Origin: Lactiplantibacillus daoliensis
GTDB taxonomy: Bacteria; Bacillota; Bacilli; Lactobacillales; Lactobacillaceae
Assembly (NCBI RefSeq): GCF_005405005.1
Contig: NZ_BJDH01000006.1
Location: forward strand, 1 to 64,000
Length of the DNA stretch: 64,000 nucleotides
Direction of reading: 5' to 3'
The translations under genes were made by a program, and so were the position numbers. The first letter of the stretch is position 1. Every line of letters starts with the position of its first letter. The notes under the pieces were generated by a model, which was given only the letters and a program-made list of their open reading frames with translations, had not been told where the DNA came from and ran no database searches. Shown here one piece after another: positions 18,206 through 25,415 of the stretch.

Positions 18206-18757
18206 TTAGTCTAATTTAATTCGCGGCTGAAAATCCGTTGCAAATAAGCCCATACTATAAAGGTCGAACCGTTCCCCGTCACGCTTGACGGCAAGCGTGT
18301 TCGTGCCTTCAAATTCAAAGCCACTATTTTGGTAAACGGCAATCGCGGCGTGGTTAGTTGCGATGACGTCCAAACAAACTTTAAACAGATTTAACTCGTT
18401 GAAACCGTAATTAAGCATGAGATTTAAAGCTTCCGTACCGTAACCTTTGCCACGGTCAGCAGGATCACCAATCGCGATGGCTAGCTGGGCAATCTGGTTG
18501 GTCCATTCAATATTATAAAGGGTCACGAAACCAAGTAAACGGTTATCTTCCTGACTACGAACATGAAAGTAAAATTCTGTGTTTCGGTCTAAATTACGAT
18601 AGGTTTGCTCCAATGCTTCGCCAGAAAGTGGTCGTGCAGGTGCTGTGTCTAAATTCCGTAAAAAATCACCCGTAGTATACCAATCACTAATTTCATCAAA
18701 ATCCTCGGGTTGTGGTACTGATAGGGTGAGTCGGGGGCCAGCTAAAATATTTTTCAA
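18206..18757 (-). CDS. GNAT-family N-acetyltransferase
   Basis: The 183-residue protein resembles the RimJ/RimL-type GNAT acetyltransferases, with the acetyl-CoA loop GDPADRGKGYGTEAL and the motif NLFKVCLDVIATNHAAIAVYQNSGF. It should transfer an acetyl group from acetyl-CoA to an amine; the substrate is unknown. The TTG at 18755-18757 follows AGGAGAGGA at 7 bases. The ATG 60 bases upstream has no ribosome site. The promoter of small RNA copy 5 starts within 25 bases of its stop codon. Confidence 0.85.
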   Translation of the reverse strand: MKNILAGPRLTLSVPQPEDFDEISDWYTTGDFLRNLDTAPARPLSGEALEQTYRNLDRNTEFYFHVRSQEDNRLLGFVTLYNIEWTNQIAQLAIAIGDPADRGKGYGTEALNLMLNYGFNELNLFKVCLDVIATNHAAIAVYQNSGFEFEGTNTLAVKRDGERFDLYSMGLFATDFQPRIKLD

Positions 18758-18928
18758 AATGAAATCCTCTCCTGTTAAACTAATATCCCTATCATAGCTC
18801 ACTGAGTCAAAAAGCACTACTAACGAAATATTTACATTTATTTTACAGATTAACTTGGTTAAAATTTACGTCTAATCAGTATGCTAGGGTTAACCATTTG
18901 GTGAATATTAGTGTAAAGAAGTGATAGG

Positions 18929-19774
18929 ATGCAACGGTTGCATATAATTCAGATTTCGGATACGCATTTGACGCCCCACGGTCAAGTGCCAGCTCATCAT
19001 CAAAATATTGATCCCTGGATGAAACTGACGGCCATCATTCAGGATATTCGGACTTTACCTTATCAGCCAGATTTGATCGTGTTTACCGGCGACTTAGTTC
19101 ATAGCGGTAGTGCGGACGATTACCAACGATTACATGGCGTTGTCCATATGATGAAAGATGAATTTAATTGTCACGTTCGGGTGATCTTGGGAAATCATGA
19201 CACGCGTGAAGCGTTCTATGAAGGTTATTTGCCCGCTAATCCAGGGCCATATTATGCCAATCGGATGCGTATTGGCAATAATGATTTTTATTTTTTAGAC
19301 TCAAAAATTGACGGCTTTCAAGCAGGTTGGTTGCCCTCGGCCCAGCTACAGTGGCTTGGAAAGCACCTCCGTCAGGCACCGACCAAACGGGCCTTTATAT
19401 TTTTACACCATCCGTTAGACGGGGCACCAATGGAAAATATGCACTATGCAATTTTACAAAATACACCAGAATTATTATCGGTCCTTCGCGGCCATAATAT
19501 CGGTGGGGTCTTTTCTGGACACGTTCATTTTCCAACCAGTTATTTAAATGGCGATAGCATCTTGAACGTGGTCGCTGGCTCGGCCTCATTTGATATTGAT
19601 TGTACCGATCCGCAGTTACACGAAATTCGCGAGAGTAGTAGTTATCAAATTATTACGGTTGATCGTGGTCAAGTGGGCGTCACGGTGCGCCAGTTGTTAC
19701 AACAATCGGCTGTCTTGGACACTTTACCGATTCCGTCAACGCGTTTTTTGACCAAACGACCGGCTAATTTATAG
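18929..19774 (+). CDS. Metallophosphoesterase, CpdA-like
   Basis: The 281-residue protein has the calcineurin-like metal motifs in order: SDTH (Asp11, His13), GDLVHSG, GNHD, LHHP, and GHVHF. It most resembles class III cyclic nucleotide phosphodiesterases (CpdA). Hydrolysis of a cyclic nucleotide or other phosphodiester is family inference. No signal peptide is seen, so it acts in the cytosol. The ATG has a weak AAGTGATAGG site. It stands alone. Confidence 0.82.
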   Translation: MQRLHIIQISDTHLTPHGQVPAHHQNIDPWMKLTAIIQDIRTLPYQPDLIVFTGDLVHSGSADDYQRLHGVVHMMKDEFNCHVRVILGNHDTREAFYEGYLPANPGPYYANRMRIGNNDFYFLDSKIDGFQAGWLPSAQLQWLGKHLRQAPTKRAFIFLHHPLDGAPMENMHYAILQNTPELLSVLRGHNIGGVFSGHVHFPTSYLNGDSILNVVAGSASFDIDCTDPQLHEIRESSSYQIITVDRGQVGVTVRQLLQQSAVLDTLPIPSTRFLTKRPANL

Positions 19775-19837
19775 TGCTGTTAGCGTTTACATTATGAACC
19801 GCGTATAATGAGGATAAACAATAAGGGGGCTTTTGAA

Positions 19838-20071
19838 ATGTTAAAACATTGTCACTTGCACCATGAACGGCGTCCAAAATTATCACGGCGGGGTCGCCAA
19901 CAGATTGCACCGGTAGCGGCGTTTGAACTTGTTGCGTCCAGCATTGCGATTACGGATATTATCCGTGCAAAGTCATTTCGTCGTGGTCACAAAATCGGCT
20001 GGTTATTACTGGCTTTCGTTCAACCAATTGGGCCATGGCTATACTTTATGTTTGGCCAATCCCGAGACTAA
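19838..20071 (+). CDS. Small protein with PLDc_N-like membrane domain
   Basis: The 77-residue product has a basic, His-rich N-terminal third (LKHCHLHHERRPKLSRRGR) and then two hydrophobic stretches ending in LAFVQPIGPWLYFMFGQ. This resembles the PLDc_N membrane domain found at the front of cardiolipin synthases. The ATG at 19838 follows AAGGGGG by 8 bases; the longer frame from 19808 has no such site. Function is unknown. A strong terminator follows, so it is probably a separate gene. Confidence 0.75.
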   Translation: MLKHCHLHHERRPKLSRRGRQQIAPVAAFELVASSIAITDIIRAKSFRRGHKIGWLLLAFVQPIGPWLYFMFGQSRD

Positions 20072-20087
20072 AAAATTTGAGCAAACT

Positions 20088-20118
20088 AAAAGGTCGACCA
20101 GCGATGGTCGACCTTTTT
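20088..20118. terminator. Bidirectional terminator between the PLDc_N gene and perR
   Basis: A 13-bp stem closes on the tetraloop GCGA (20101-20104), with A before and T after, so it can stop both convergent genes. Confidence 0.93.
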
Positions 20119-20119
20119 A

Positions 20120-20602
20120 CTATTCTGCATGACTTAAATTTAATCGTTGTAACTCACTTGTATGGGTAATCCCAAGCTTGGCTTGGCATTCTGGGCAGAG
20201 TCCATACACTTCCATATTGTGTCCAGTGACTAAGTAACCTGAAAGTTTGGCGGCAGTTTCATCAATGCCACTTAAATCGGGTTCAAAAACGTCGGTAATT
20301 TTACCGCAATTTTCACAAACGACATGATAGTGAGGCCGCCCAAAGAAATCATAATGAGTGCCGGCATCGCCGTTTTGTAATTCAATCACAATGCCCAAAT
20401 CAACAAACAGCTTTAAGGTGTTGTAAACCGTCGCCAGGCTTAAGTTCGGGAGTTGAGATTCCAGAGCCTGATAGATGGTCTCCACGGAAGGATGATTATG
20501 GTGAGTAACGAGGTAAGTCAGAATAATCTGACGCTGCGGGGTTACTCGAATTTTGTGATCCTTTAATTGTTGTAAAGCTTGCGTTAACATATCTTCTGCC
20601 AC
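20120..20602 (-). CDS. perR: PerR-type peroxide-sensing repressor (Fur family)
   Basis: The 160-residue Fur-family protein aligns in register with Bacillus subtilis PerR. The regulatory-metal ligands His37, Asp85, His91, His93 and Asp104 and the structural zinc cysteines 96, 99, 136 and 139 all fall at the same numbers when the GTG at 20602 is the start. That agreement supports both the family and the start. PerR represses peroxide-defence genes and is inactivated when peroxide oxidises its metal-bound histidines. AGGGGG lies 9 bases before the GTG. Confidence 0.88.
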   Translation of the reverse strand: MAEDMLTQALQQLKDHKIRVTPQRQIILTYLVTHHNHPSVETIYQALESQLPNLSLATVYNTLKLFVDLGIVIELQNGDAGTHYDFFGRPHYHVVCENCGKITDVFEPDLSGIDETAAKLSGYLVTGHNMEVYGLCPECQAKLGITHTSELQRLNLSHAE

Positions 20603-20721
20603 GACGCGGTTCCCCCTTTGCTAAGATTCACCCCTATTAAACCACACTTATTAGAAGGATTCCAATTTAGAAACGTTATTAATAGAAATTTTTGACAAAT
20701 TTAATGATCCAGAGAAAAAAT

Positions 20722-20755
20722 AAAGTGCCTTGGATGAACACATCCTAGGTACTTT
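20722..20755 (-). terminator. Second terminator-like hairpin downstream of the condensation-fold gene
   Basis: An imperfect stem of about 15 bp around AACA is followed on the minus strand by a T-rich run. It lies in tandem with the hairpin at 20770-20805 and may act as a backup. Confidence 0.6.
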
Positions 20756-20769
20756 TCAGCTAAGCATAG

Positions 20770-20805
20770 AAAAGGTGTGACCAAAGGCACTCTTTGATCA
20801 CACCT
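20770..20805 (-). terminator. Terminator of the condensation-fold gene
   Basis: On the minus strand an AAAGGTGTGA stem with inner CAAAG/CTTTG pairing ends in TTTTCT, directly after the stop codon at 20808. Confidence 0.8.
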
Positions 20806-20807
20806 TT

Positions 20808-22061
20808 TTAAGGTTCATCAGTGGTAACTGATTTAAGCGTTTCACCGACAACTGCAGTTTGTGACCAAACGAGTAGTTGTGCTTGCACATTTTCCAGAAT
20901 TTTCATGCCAAGCTGATAATCACGTTCAGAGCTAATACTGTTGAAACTTAAGGTGCAGGTGCCAGCAAAAGTGCTTGCGGCGATTTCCATAGTCGGAGCG
21001 GTCCGAAAGGCGCCAGAAAAGACGCAATTAACCACAGTTAAGCCATGAAATTGTAAGCGCTGCTGGTCAATGACCCCAAAATTAGTATACGTTAGCGGCT
21101 GCTGGGCAAGCCAACGCTTTGTTAATTTTCGCATGAGGCTGACAGGCATCGTATGGTTCATTTTTTGTAAGTTGGTGAGTCGATATAGAAAGGCTGCTCG
21201 CGTGCGTTCCGTGGTTAGTAAATCGTGCACATGTTGGACAAGCGCAGAGAACGGCGCGTCGACATCAACCTTAACGTTGAGATAAACCGCACCGGTTAGA
21301 TTGGCAACCCGGGTTGTCTTCGGTTGTTCTTCGGCAAAGTGTCGGAAGTTGATTGGACACGGCAGTGTAATCGTAGTGTGCCCAGTTAAAACCTGCAAAG
21401 CCTTTGCGTATGCGGCCAAAATTGCCTCACTAATACCAACATTTTGCGCTTTAGCAACCTTACGCACTCGCATAAATTGTTTGCTCGTTAGCATAATGTG
21501 ACCAACATGGCGCAAATTCATGCCTTGATAATGTGGCAATTTGACGTTGTTGAGTGGTAGCTCCGGATGCCGATTAGGGCGTTGGAACTGGCGTTGGAGT
21601 TGCGGCATAACCGAACGTAGTCGCCGTTCATTCGTGAAACCAGTCAAGTCATCAAGGTTATAAGCTTGGGATAGTAAGTAAAGGTATTCTTTAAAGCCAA
21701 CGCTATCAGTTAATAGGTGGCTCATGAAAGCTTGTAGGACATCATATTGGTCATGATGAATCACAAACAAGCGTAATTGTGGACCAGTTTTAAAGTTAAA
21801 GTCAAAATTTTCAGGGCTGTACGGACTCTGTGCCTCAATGACGACATCATCAACTTGTTGGTTAACGACTTCGAAGCGATTGTGATCCGCTTGGTAGTGC
21901 GCAAAAATCTCGGGGACGATTTGCGCAGTAGATAGGACCGCGGCTTTAAGCCGTTCTACATCGATTTTACTAGAAAAAACCAACCGTGAACGCATCAATG
22001 GCGCGGTGGTATCTGTTAGTAACATATTTAAAAAATCTAGCGCTTCACCACGATAATACAC
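20808..22061 (-). CDS. Condensation-domain-like acyltransferase, stand-alone
   Basis: The 417-residue protein has the two-lobed condensation/chloramphenicol acetyltransferase architecture. The active-site motif is altered: where NRPS condensation domains read HHxxxDG, this has SHLLTDS with His115 and Asp119 kept. A DFxxx-like channel segment is not obvious. The protein would be expected to join an acyl or alcohol group to an acceptor, but there is no carrier protein or adenylation gene nearby, so substrate and even activity are open. The GTG start follows GGGGG by 8 bases. It lies alone upstream of perR. Confidence 0.65.
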   Translation of the reverse strand: MYYRGEALDFLNMLLTDTTAPLMRSRLVFSSKIDVERLKAAVLSTAQIVPEIFAHYQADHNRFEVVNQQVDDVVIEAQSPYSPENFDFNFKTGPQLRLFVIHHDQYDVLQAFMSHLLTDSVGFKEYLYLLSQAYNLDDLTGFTNERRLRSVMPQLQRQFQRPNRHPELPLNNVKLPHYQGMNLRHVGHIMLTSKQFMRVRKVAKAQNVGISEAILAAYAKALQVLTGHTTITLPCPINFRHFAEEQPKTTRVANLTGAVYLNVKVDVDAPFSALVQHVHDLLTTERTRAAFLYRLTNLQKMNHTMPVSLMRKLTKRWLAQQPLTYTNFGVIDQQRLQFHGLTVVNCVFSGAFRTAPTMEIAASTFAGTCTLSFNSISSERDYQLGMKILENVQAQLLVWSQTAVVGETLKSVTTDEP

Positions 22062-22281
22062 AGTAACAACCCCCGATCAAATTCTCTAATAAACAGTATA
22101 ACAGACTAGGTATGTGTGAGATGGGTGGGAAGCGTTGTTTTGAAAAAAGTTAATAAAAGAATTTTTGGAGGGATTTGTTGTTTATCGTTTGAGGGACAGA
22201 TGGGTCAGTTGTTTAAAGGTCAAAATATATTGGAAGTACTGTGATGTCAACCGCTACCGTACCTGAATTAGTATTACGGTG

Positions 22282-22735
22282 AGCGCTTTGTCAGTCAGAA
22301 TCCTTGTGCTATGAGGGACAGCCGTAGCCAAAGTACGGTCTGCGACTTCAATTCAAAGCCGGTCAACCGCGTGCCCTACAAGATTAGACGATCAAGCACG
22401 TCGTTCAATCTTGTCAACACAGCACAACGGTTCTGATTAACGCTGCTGAGTATAAATAACTGATTTATCTCCTTAAAACCACTGATTAGTTGGAAGTTGT
22501 TGCTGATAGTATCGAACGTGCAGGTGACGTTTGCCCGGCGTTGTTTGCCGGCCTTACACCACGGACGGTCCGGGAGATTTGCGGTTTTGACAAAGTTTCC
22601 GGCGAGGGTCGAGACGTTTCTTAGGCTTGACCCGGTCCCTCGTTCGCATGTTATCAGCAACAACCGGAAACGGCAATGATCGACTTTACCGCCTGATTAT
22701 TGACATGGCGGCACAGATCGGCAATTTTTAACTTT
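22282..22735 (-). repeat. Dispersed structured repeat, copy a
   Basis: This is the reverse-oriented copy of a four-member intergenic family, about 454 bp, in the gap between 22062 and 22869. It is bounded by AGCGCT (22282-22287) and CGGCAATTTTTAACTTT (22719-22735), both also present in copy b. Arms around 22497-22520 and 22640-22665 pair into a long stem that encloses smaller hairpins. The short frames inside it have no ribosome sites and are not counted as genes. Confidence 0.82.
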
Positions 22736-22788
22736 TCACTTTTAGTTAGCGATTCAATAATTAGCTCAATATTTTACAATATTTCTGA

Positions 22789-22839
22789 AAATACTTGAAA
22801 CCGGTTCCGCAAGTATTTCAAAAAAGGGGTATACTTAAG
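22789..22839 (+). promoter_or_regulatory. Inverted repeat and promoter of the FMN reductase gene
   Basis: AAATACTTG (22789-22797) and CAAGTATTT (22810-22818) form a 9-bp inverted repeat around a 12-base spacer that contains AACCGGTT. The right arm lies just upstream of, or on, the -35 region of a -10 box TATACT (22830-22835). The layout fits control by a dimeric regulator. Confidence 0.5.
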
Positions 22840-22869
22840 ATAAATACAGCTTAAAGGAGTGTCCAGTAC

Positions 22870-23430
22870 ATGAAAATTGTTGCACTTGTTGGTAGCATTC
22901 GACATGCCTCGTACAATCAAAAATTAGCCGAATATGTGAAGAACCGTTACGCGGACCAGATGGATGTGACCATCCCGTCATTACGTGAGTTACCATATTA
23001 TGACCAAGATATTGAACTAACTGCACCTGATAATGTTAAGGCTTTCAAACAGTTAGTACTCGACGCAGATGGCGTTATTTTTGTCACACCTGAATACAAT
23101 CATAGTATTTCAGGCGTACTTGAAAATGCGATCGATTGGCTTTCTCGGGTTGAACATCCGTTAAAAGGCAAACCGGTGATGATCTTAGGTGCCACGATGG
23201 GACCACTTGGAACTGTCCGTGCACAAGGTCATTTACGTCAAATCTTGGATTCACCTGGGGTAGCCGCATTAGCGATGCCTGGTGATGAATTCTTGATGGG
23301 CTTAGTTCAAAATAAGATTGATGCTGCGGGGAATATTACGGATCAACCAACAGTCGATTGGCTCGATCATTGTACGCAAGACTACCTTAAGTTTGTACAG
23401 CAAGTGGCCAAGAACACGGTCAGTGAATAA
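22870..23430 (+). CDS. NADPH-dependent FMN reductase family protein
   Basis: The 186-residue flavodoxin-like protein has the FMN-phosphate loop GSIRHASYNQKLA, the segment TPEYNHSISGVLENAIDWLSR and GATMGPLGTVRAQ, all typical of the NADPH-dependent FMN reductase/azoreductase-like family. It should transfer electrons from NAD(P)H to FMN or quinones; the physiological acceptor is unknown. AAGGAG lies 11 bases before the ATG. A palindromic operator candidate sits at its promoter. It may share a transcript with the next gene, 35 bases downstream. Confidence 0.9.
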   Translation: MKIVALVGSIRHASYNQKLAEYVKNRYADQMDVTIPSLRELPYYDQDIELTAPDNVKAFKQLVLDADGVIFVTPEYNHSISGVLENAIDWLSRVEHPLKGKPVMILGATMGPLGTVRAQGHLRQILDSPGVAALAMPGDEFLMGLVQNKIDAAGNITDQPTVDWLDHCTQDYLKFVQQVAKNTVSE

Positions 23431-23465
23431 GAATTAAAAAAATAAGCGTTGAGGGGTAATTTCAG

Positions 23466-23723
23466 ATGAACAGAGAACGTAAGTTGATTTATGTCATTCT
23501 AAATGATGAAGATGTTGAATATGATTTGGAAGAATTGCCAGATGAATATGTTGTTTATATTCGCCAGCAAGCCGGAGATCCACGCGACTTACCGTTAGTA
23601 AATACTGAAGTTCAGAACTTATTTAAGGATGCCGGCTTGGACTTTGCTGAAAAGGTCAAACCAACTAACAGAAAAGCTGATATTGTTTTAACTGTTAAGC
23701 GGACAAGTGTTACTGATGACTAA
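23466..23723 (+). CDS. Hypothetical protein, 85 residues, acidic
   Basis: This small soluble protein is rich in acidic residues (LNDEDVEYDLEELPDEY) with a short basic tail. It has no membrane span or recognised motif. A GAGGGG site 8-9 bases before the ATG supports translation. It follows the FMN reductase gene by 35 bases and is ended by a shared terminator, so the two probably form an operon. I do not recognise the family. Confidence 0.7.
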   Translation: MNRERKLIYVILNDEDVEYDLEELPDEYVVYIRQQAGDPRDLPLVNTEVQNLFKDAGLDFAEKVKPTNRKADIVLTVKRTSVTDD

Positions 23724-23787
23724 TTAAGTCGGTCCGAACCGCTGACTGTTATTTAGGCACTATTTCCATTATGATAAAGTATAAATT

Positions 23788-23820
23788 GAGCGCTGGAAAT
23801 CATTTTCCGGCGCTTTTTCT
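23788..23820 (+). terminator. Terminator after the 85-residue gene
   Basis: An 11-bp stem (AGCGCTGGAAA with TTTCCGGCGCT, one G-T pair) is followed by TTTTCTTTT, directly before the ribosome site of the next gene. Confidence 0.85.
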
Positions 23821-23835
23821 TTTGGAGGAAAAGTC

Positions 23836-24486
23836 ATGACGATTGATGAATTGTATCACTTAATGTTAACCACCATGGGACCGCAGCATTGGTTGGAGCC
23901 CGGTGTTCCGCCAGCAGAAACGCCTTGGGAAATCTTGTGGGGTGGCGTTCTCGTTCAAAATACGAATTGGCGGAATGTTGATTATGCGTTGGCTAATTTG
24001 AAGACTGCTACCCAATTTGAACCGCAGCGCTTATTAGCACTAACTTCGGCTGAACTGACTGCGATAGTCAAGCCAGCAGGATTCTATACGCGCAAGGTTC
24101 CGACACTGCAAGCATTAGCGGCTTGGAGCGGTCAGTATGGGTTTGATTTGACTCAGATCAGAGCTTTACCAGCCGCACAGATTCGACGGGAGTTAAAGGC
24201 ACTCAAGGGAATCGGTGATGAGACGGCTGACTATTTTTCGATGTATGTTTTTGATAAACCAACGATTATTGTTGATACTTATTTACGGCGTTTATTCACG
24301 TGGCTAGGCGTACAATTACCGAGCGCTTACGTGAAGGCCCAAGCCTTGATTGCCGATAATTGGCATTATGATTTTACCTCGGCCCGTGAATACCATGCCT
24401 TGATTGTTGAATTTGGTAAGCAAGTTAAAACAACCGCGGACTTTCAACAGTCTTTTCTAGCTGACCAGCAATTGCACTTACAATAG
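23836..24486 (+). CDS. HhH-GPD DNA glycosylase, endonuclease III-related
   Basis: The 216-residue protein has a helix-hairpin-helix LKGIGDETADYFSMYVF followed by the conserved aspartate in IVDTYLRR, as in the HhH-GPD superfamily of base-excision DNA glycosylases. The usual C-terminal four-cysteine iron-sulfur motif of endonuclease III is absent. The N-terminal PWEILWGGVLVQNTNW corresponds to the family's PFELLVAxILSQQT-type helix. The likely role is excision of damaged bases; the lesion is unknown. GGAGGA precedes the ATG by 7 bases. Confidence 0.85.
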   Translation: MTIDELYHLMLTTMGPQHWLEPGVPPAETPWEILWGGVLVQNTNWRNVDYALANLKTATQFEPQRLLALTSAELTAIVKPAGFYTRKVPTLQALAAWSGQYGFDLTQIRALPAAQIRRELKALKGIGDETADYFSMYVFDKPTIIVDTYLRRLFTWLGVQLPSAYVKAQALIADNWHYDFTSAREYHALIVEFGKQVKTTADFQQSFLADQQLHLQ

Positions 24487-24553
24487 AAAGTAAGTTAACT
24501 AATAAAGCCGTTCTTTAAATTACCATATAAGCGAACAAATCGCTTGGTTATAT

Positions 24554-24609
24554 TTGACCGTTACCGCCGAGGTCGATATGATTGTCACAAGTAAATGAAA
24601 GCGTTTCCT
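24554..24609 (+). promoter_or_regulatory. Promoter and cre site of the trehalose locus
   Basis: TTGACC (24554-24559), a 17-base spacer and TATGAT (24577-24582) form a good sigma-70-type promoter. ATGAAAGCGTTTCCT (24595-24609) matches the cre consensus WTGNAANCGNWNNCW at every fixed position, and lies at the start of the transcript, where CcpA would block it. An inverted repeat AAGCGA/TCGCTT (24529-24534 with 24540-24545) upstream may bind a local regulator. Confidence 0.75.
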
Positions 24610-24655
24610 TTAATCCGATTTACTTAAATCTGAGTTAGGTTAGGAGGGGATATTG

Positions 24656-25401
24656 GTGCACTTTTCACAAAAAGTGATCTATCAAATCTATCCTAAGTCG
24701 TTTTATGACAGTGACGGCGATGGCATTGGTGATTTACGGGGAATCATTGCAAAGGTTCCATATTTGTCACGCCTGAATGTTGATATGATTTGGTTTAATC
24801 CGTTCCTTGTCTCGCCACAACGCGATAATGGCTACGATATCGAAGACTATTATCAAATTGACCCGTTATTTGGGACGATGGTGGATTTTGATGACTTGGT
24901 GCAGGCTTTGAAAGCCGTTGGTATCGACGTCATGCTGGATATGGTGTTTAACCATACCTCGATTCAGCATGAATGGTTTCAAAAAGCTTTGGCGGGTGAC
25001 CCTGAGTTTCAGCAATACTATTATATCCGCTCCGCTAAAACAGATGGCACGCCACCGACGAATCAAGCCACGATTAATGTGGAAAATGAACTTGAACATG
25101 GGGAAAATTTAACTACTATCAACGGTTAATTCAGTTAAGAAAACAAGTCGTAGCCATTTCAGATGGGGATTATCAGCCGCTATTGCTGGATCATCCCCAA
25201 GTGTTGGCCTATCCGCGAACGAGTACAGATTAGCAGGTAGCCGTTTTGACTAATTTCTTTGGGCGAAAAACCACGGTGGAGTTACCACCAGAATTTGTTG
25301 GTGCGCAGGTCTTAATTTCTAATTATGCCGCCACGATGGTTGGTAATGCCGTGATTTTACAGCCGTATGAAGCAATTGCCTTATTACGCGATTTAAAGTA
25401 A
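24656..25401 (+). pseudogene. treA: Decayed trehalose-6-phosphate hydrolase gene
   Basis: The first 158 residues are a clear GH13 alpha-glucosidase N terminus of the TreA type (YQIYPKSFYDSDGDGIGDLRGI, later DMVFNHTS). The frame stops at 25129. From about 25113, in another frame, the C-terminal end of the same family resumes (YYQRLIQLRKQ to LLRDLK at 25401), interrupted by a TAG at about 25231. Roughly 300 middle residues, including the catalytic Asp and Glu region, are missing. The gene has a large internal deletion plus a frameshift and a stop. GGAGGGG precedes GTG 24656. Confidence 0.85.
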
Positions 25402-25415
25402 AGGGGGACTTCGCG

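Noticed and set aside
22376-22679. Short open frames within repeat copy a, and similar ones in copies b and c
   Set aside because: They run through hairpins of the non-coding repeat, on both strands, without ribosome sites or conservation of reading frame between copies.
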